This document shows positions 61,894-64,000 of a DNA stretch of 64,000 bases, in pieces (the first letter of the stretch is position 1; each line of letters starts with the position of its first letter). The stretch lies in NCBI RefSeq assembly GCF_028389875.1, contig NC_084682.1, positions 5,094,001-5,158,000 of the forward strand, in the 5' to 3' direction. The stretch comes from Rhea pennata. Lineage: Eukaryota; Chordata; Aves; Rheiformes; Rheidae. A program made the translations under genes and the position numbers. The notes under the pieces are model-generated. The model did not search any database and was not told where the DNA came from. It saw nothing but the letters and a program-made list of their open reading frames with translations.

Positions 61894-64000
61894 CTGCAGG
61901 ACTCAAAGAATTAAAGAAAAGGAAAGAGAACTATTTGTCAGGTCACTTCCTACTAACAAACTAACAATCAGTGATATATAGGTAGAACTGTGAAGTTTGC
62001 TGCTAAGCAGGCAGTATTTGTGATCAATACATAAAATAGTCTGTAAGGAACAGGCTAATAGAAAATCATCTGGTTAACGATGTGCAAGAACTGGCAGGAA
62101 GCTGCCTGATGCCCTGATTGCCTCTTGCTGTGAGAAAAAAGAAAACAAAAAACATATTTTACAGGAGCTGAGAGTCTCCTCCTTCCCCCTCAGAAATCAG
62201 TGGGCATTTTATCATTGATTTTAGCTGTAGCAGTAGCATTGGTGTGTAGTAGTGACTAACAAGCTCCACTCATTCTCGAGCTGACTGTTAATGCTGTCTT
62301 ATTCTGGTAATCATCTGAAGAATGTTCTGAATTCTTTAATGTCATTTCTGATTTTCTGGCAAAATTAGGATGGAGGATTTTCTGATGATATACAATTGTT
62401 TGGATTTGACCTCCACTTTTTCCTCCCTTTGAAGAAAGAGATGAAAAAAGAAATACATGAGAAGCTGAACTTTTTTTCCCCTTCAGTCCCAGTGTTTTTT
62501 CTTCCAAAGAAAAAATGTCTTCCAAAATGATTGGTTTTGGTTCAAATGACATTTTAATAAAAAAATTGTTTTGTTGACCAAAGTTCTAACAGGAGAGCAC
62601 AAGGTGCAGGAAGGGGCTCCCTATGGTCATCCACAGGGGAATCTGACCCGTAGCACTGCCAGACGCATCAATTCTTTTGTCTGCAATGCTGAATCCAGCC
62701 ACGGTCCCAGCCTTGTGGGTCTGCGTGCACAAGTGATATGAATTGTTCCTTGAGCTGAGTGCAGAAAGAACTACTATTTGTCTGCACCATTCTTACAACG
62801 CTTTTGATCTCTCATTGATAATGTCACTAGATTTGTTTTTTGGGATGTGTGAAGTTTGGGCAAGGACTTGAGATGCAGCAGGATAATGCCAGCATATATA
62901 GCAGCGGGCAAGAAAAGGTAAAGTTGGTGCTAGTTCTCCAGTTAGCTAAGAATAGGTTTGCCCTCTACAAAGAAAGCTGTTCTGCCCTGGAAGGCTCTCA
63001 CAGGAACTGTAAGCACCTGGGAGGATCAGTCCCTTCATTAGCGAGGCACAACATAATGAATTATTTGGCCCCGCTATATATGTATTGTTACACTTTTCAC
63101 TTACAAAGAAAATCAAATATTTCAACCCACTTTTCACGCTGTGCTTTCATCCAGGAGGAATGCAATGTCTGTAAGCTCCACCTTCAAATCTTCTTGTTCT
63201 ATGATTGCTTTGAGAGATTAGGTTGAGGCTGCTAGAAATAGTTTTATGTTGCTTTTTATGTAGCATTGATTTTGCTATACCATATTTCTATTTATTTATC
63301 CTTTACTTTATGAGGTCTTCAGAGACGGGACTATGTCCTTCCATATTTCTGTAGTGTGTTCTGACATAGCTTGAGTATAGCAGAACTGTAAACCACCCAG
63401 TTTCTGTGGTTGTACAGCCTGGAGAGAACTGACCATAGCATGCCAGCAGCCCTGCACTCCTCCAGCTGCCTCAAGCGAGCTAAGGGATAATGAAATTCAG
63501 GTGGTTGCCAAAAAGAGGCATTTTCAGTAATGCATAGCAGAGTGAGTAATACAGAGATGTACAAACCTGAAGCATTGGGAAGGAGGGACCATCTAGGGTA
63601 GCAGTGTTCAGTGCAGACTTTCCCCCAGATTTCAGATGAATAAAACCTATCCTCTTTGCCCAAGCACAAATACAGACATGTTCTTAATTGCTAATGCAGT
63701 ATTTCAGAGCATATAATGCCCACATGTTAATACACATGAGGCTGCCACACAGGTCTAGGTGAACCTGCTGCATTTCTGACTGACCCAAGTCAAAGACCAA
63801 ATTTGCTAAGTTTATTGAGAGAAATGAACCAACTGAGAAATGAGACTCAAAGTTGCTATCTAATTCATGAGATCTATGCAACAGTGTGGATTACTAAAGG
63901 TCATTTGAGACCTATAAGGAGAGCTGGTGCTCTCTCCTGCAAGAGACATTCCTGCAGATAGCTCAGTAAAATATATCTATTAAAACCAGCTATATAACTC
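61894..64000 (-). other. EFCAB5 intronic region at the window edge, unresolved
   Basis: More EFCAB5 exons should lie here or beyond. A 98-codon open frame on the minus strand (62552-62256, starting MSFEPKPIILEDIF) and a 112-codon one (63669-63331) exist. Neither has a phase-compatible splice donor to the next recognised exon, so neither is called. No repeats recognised. Confidence 0.4.

Noticed and set aside
63331-63669. 112-codon minus-strand open frame as an EFCAB5 exon
   Set aside because: No acceptor/donor pair in a compatible phase could be found and the translation shows no resemblance to the rest of the protein.

Overview
This is a vertebrate nuclear genome window, almost certainly from a bird. 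It has intron-split genes with GT..AG junctions, long AT-rich introns, one CpG island and CR1-type LINE fragments. The gene order matches human 17q11.2 (EFCAB5 - NSRP1 - SLC6A4), which from general knowledge corresponds to chicken chromosome 19. Several serotonin-transporter residues match differences I recall for the chicken protein, so a galliform is the best guess. The species cannot be proved from the sequence alone.

Layout. 1-14137: mostly non-coding DNA upstream of SLC6A4, with one decayed CR1 copy (about 1000-1535) and a CpG-enriched patch (about 2970-3250) that may be the distal SLC6A4 promoter. 14138-about 31000 (+): SLC6A4, the plasma-membrane serotonin transporter. It has 13 coding exons joining to an open 670-codon frame, followed by a long AT-rich 3' UTR with several poly(A) hexamers. 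About 31000-33645: the tail-to-tail gap. 33646-51447 (-): NSRP1, the nuclear speckle splicing regulator. It has 7 coding exons and 550 codons, and exon 1 lies in a GC-rich CpG island (about 51000-51830). 52380-61893 (-): the last ten recognisable coding exons of EFCAB5, joining in frame to 611 codons. The rest of that gene runs off the right edge. 61894-64000 is EFCAB5 intron or unrecognised exon sequence.

How the genes relate. The three genes have no obvious shared pathway; the linkage is conserved synteny. SLC6A4 clears serotonin from the extracellular space, NSRP1 regulates pre-mRNA splicing, and EFCAB5 is a poorly characterised EF-hand/GAF-like protein. SLC6A4 and NSRP1 converge. EFCAB5 ends about 0.9 kb upstream of the NSRP1 start on the same strand. 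All exon boundaries were placed by hand from reading frame, splice dinucleotides and phase; each join keeps the frame open.

I found no mobile-element cargo, CRISPR or otherwise new gene system. The points most worth a second look are a miR-423-like hairpin in NSRP1 intron 1, clade-specific substitutions at drug-binding positions of the serotonin transporter, an expanded Thr tract in its N-terminus, and two extreme homopolymer/homopurine tracts abutting splice sites.
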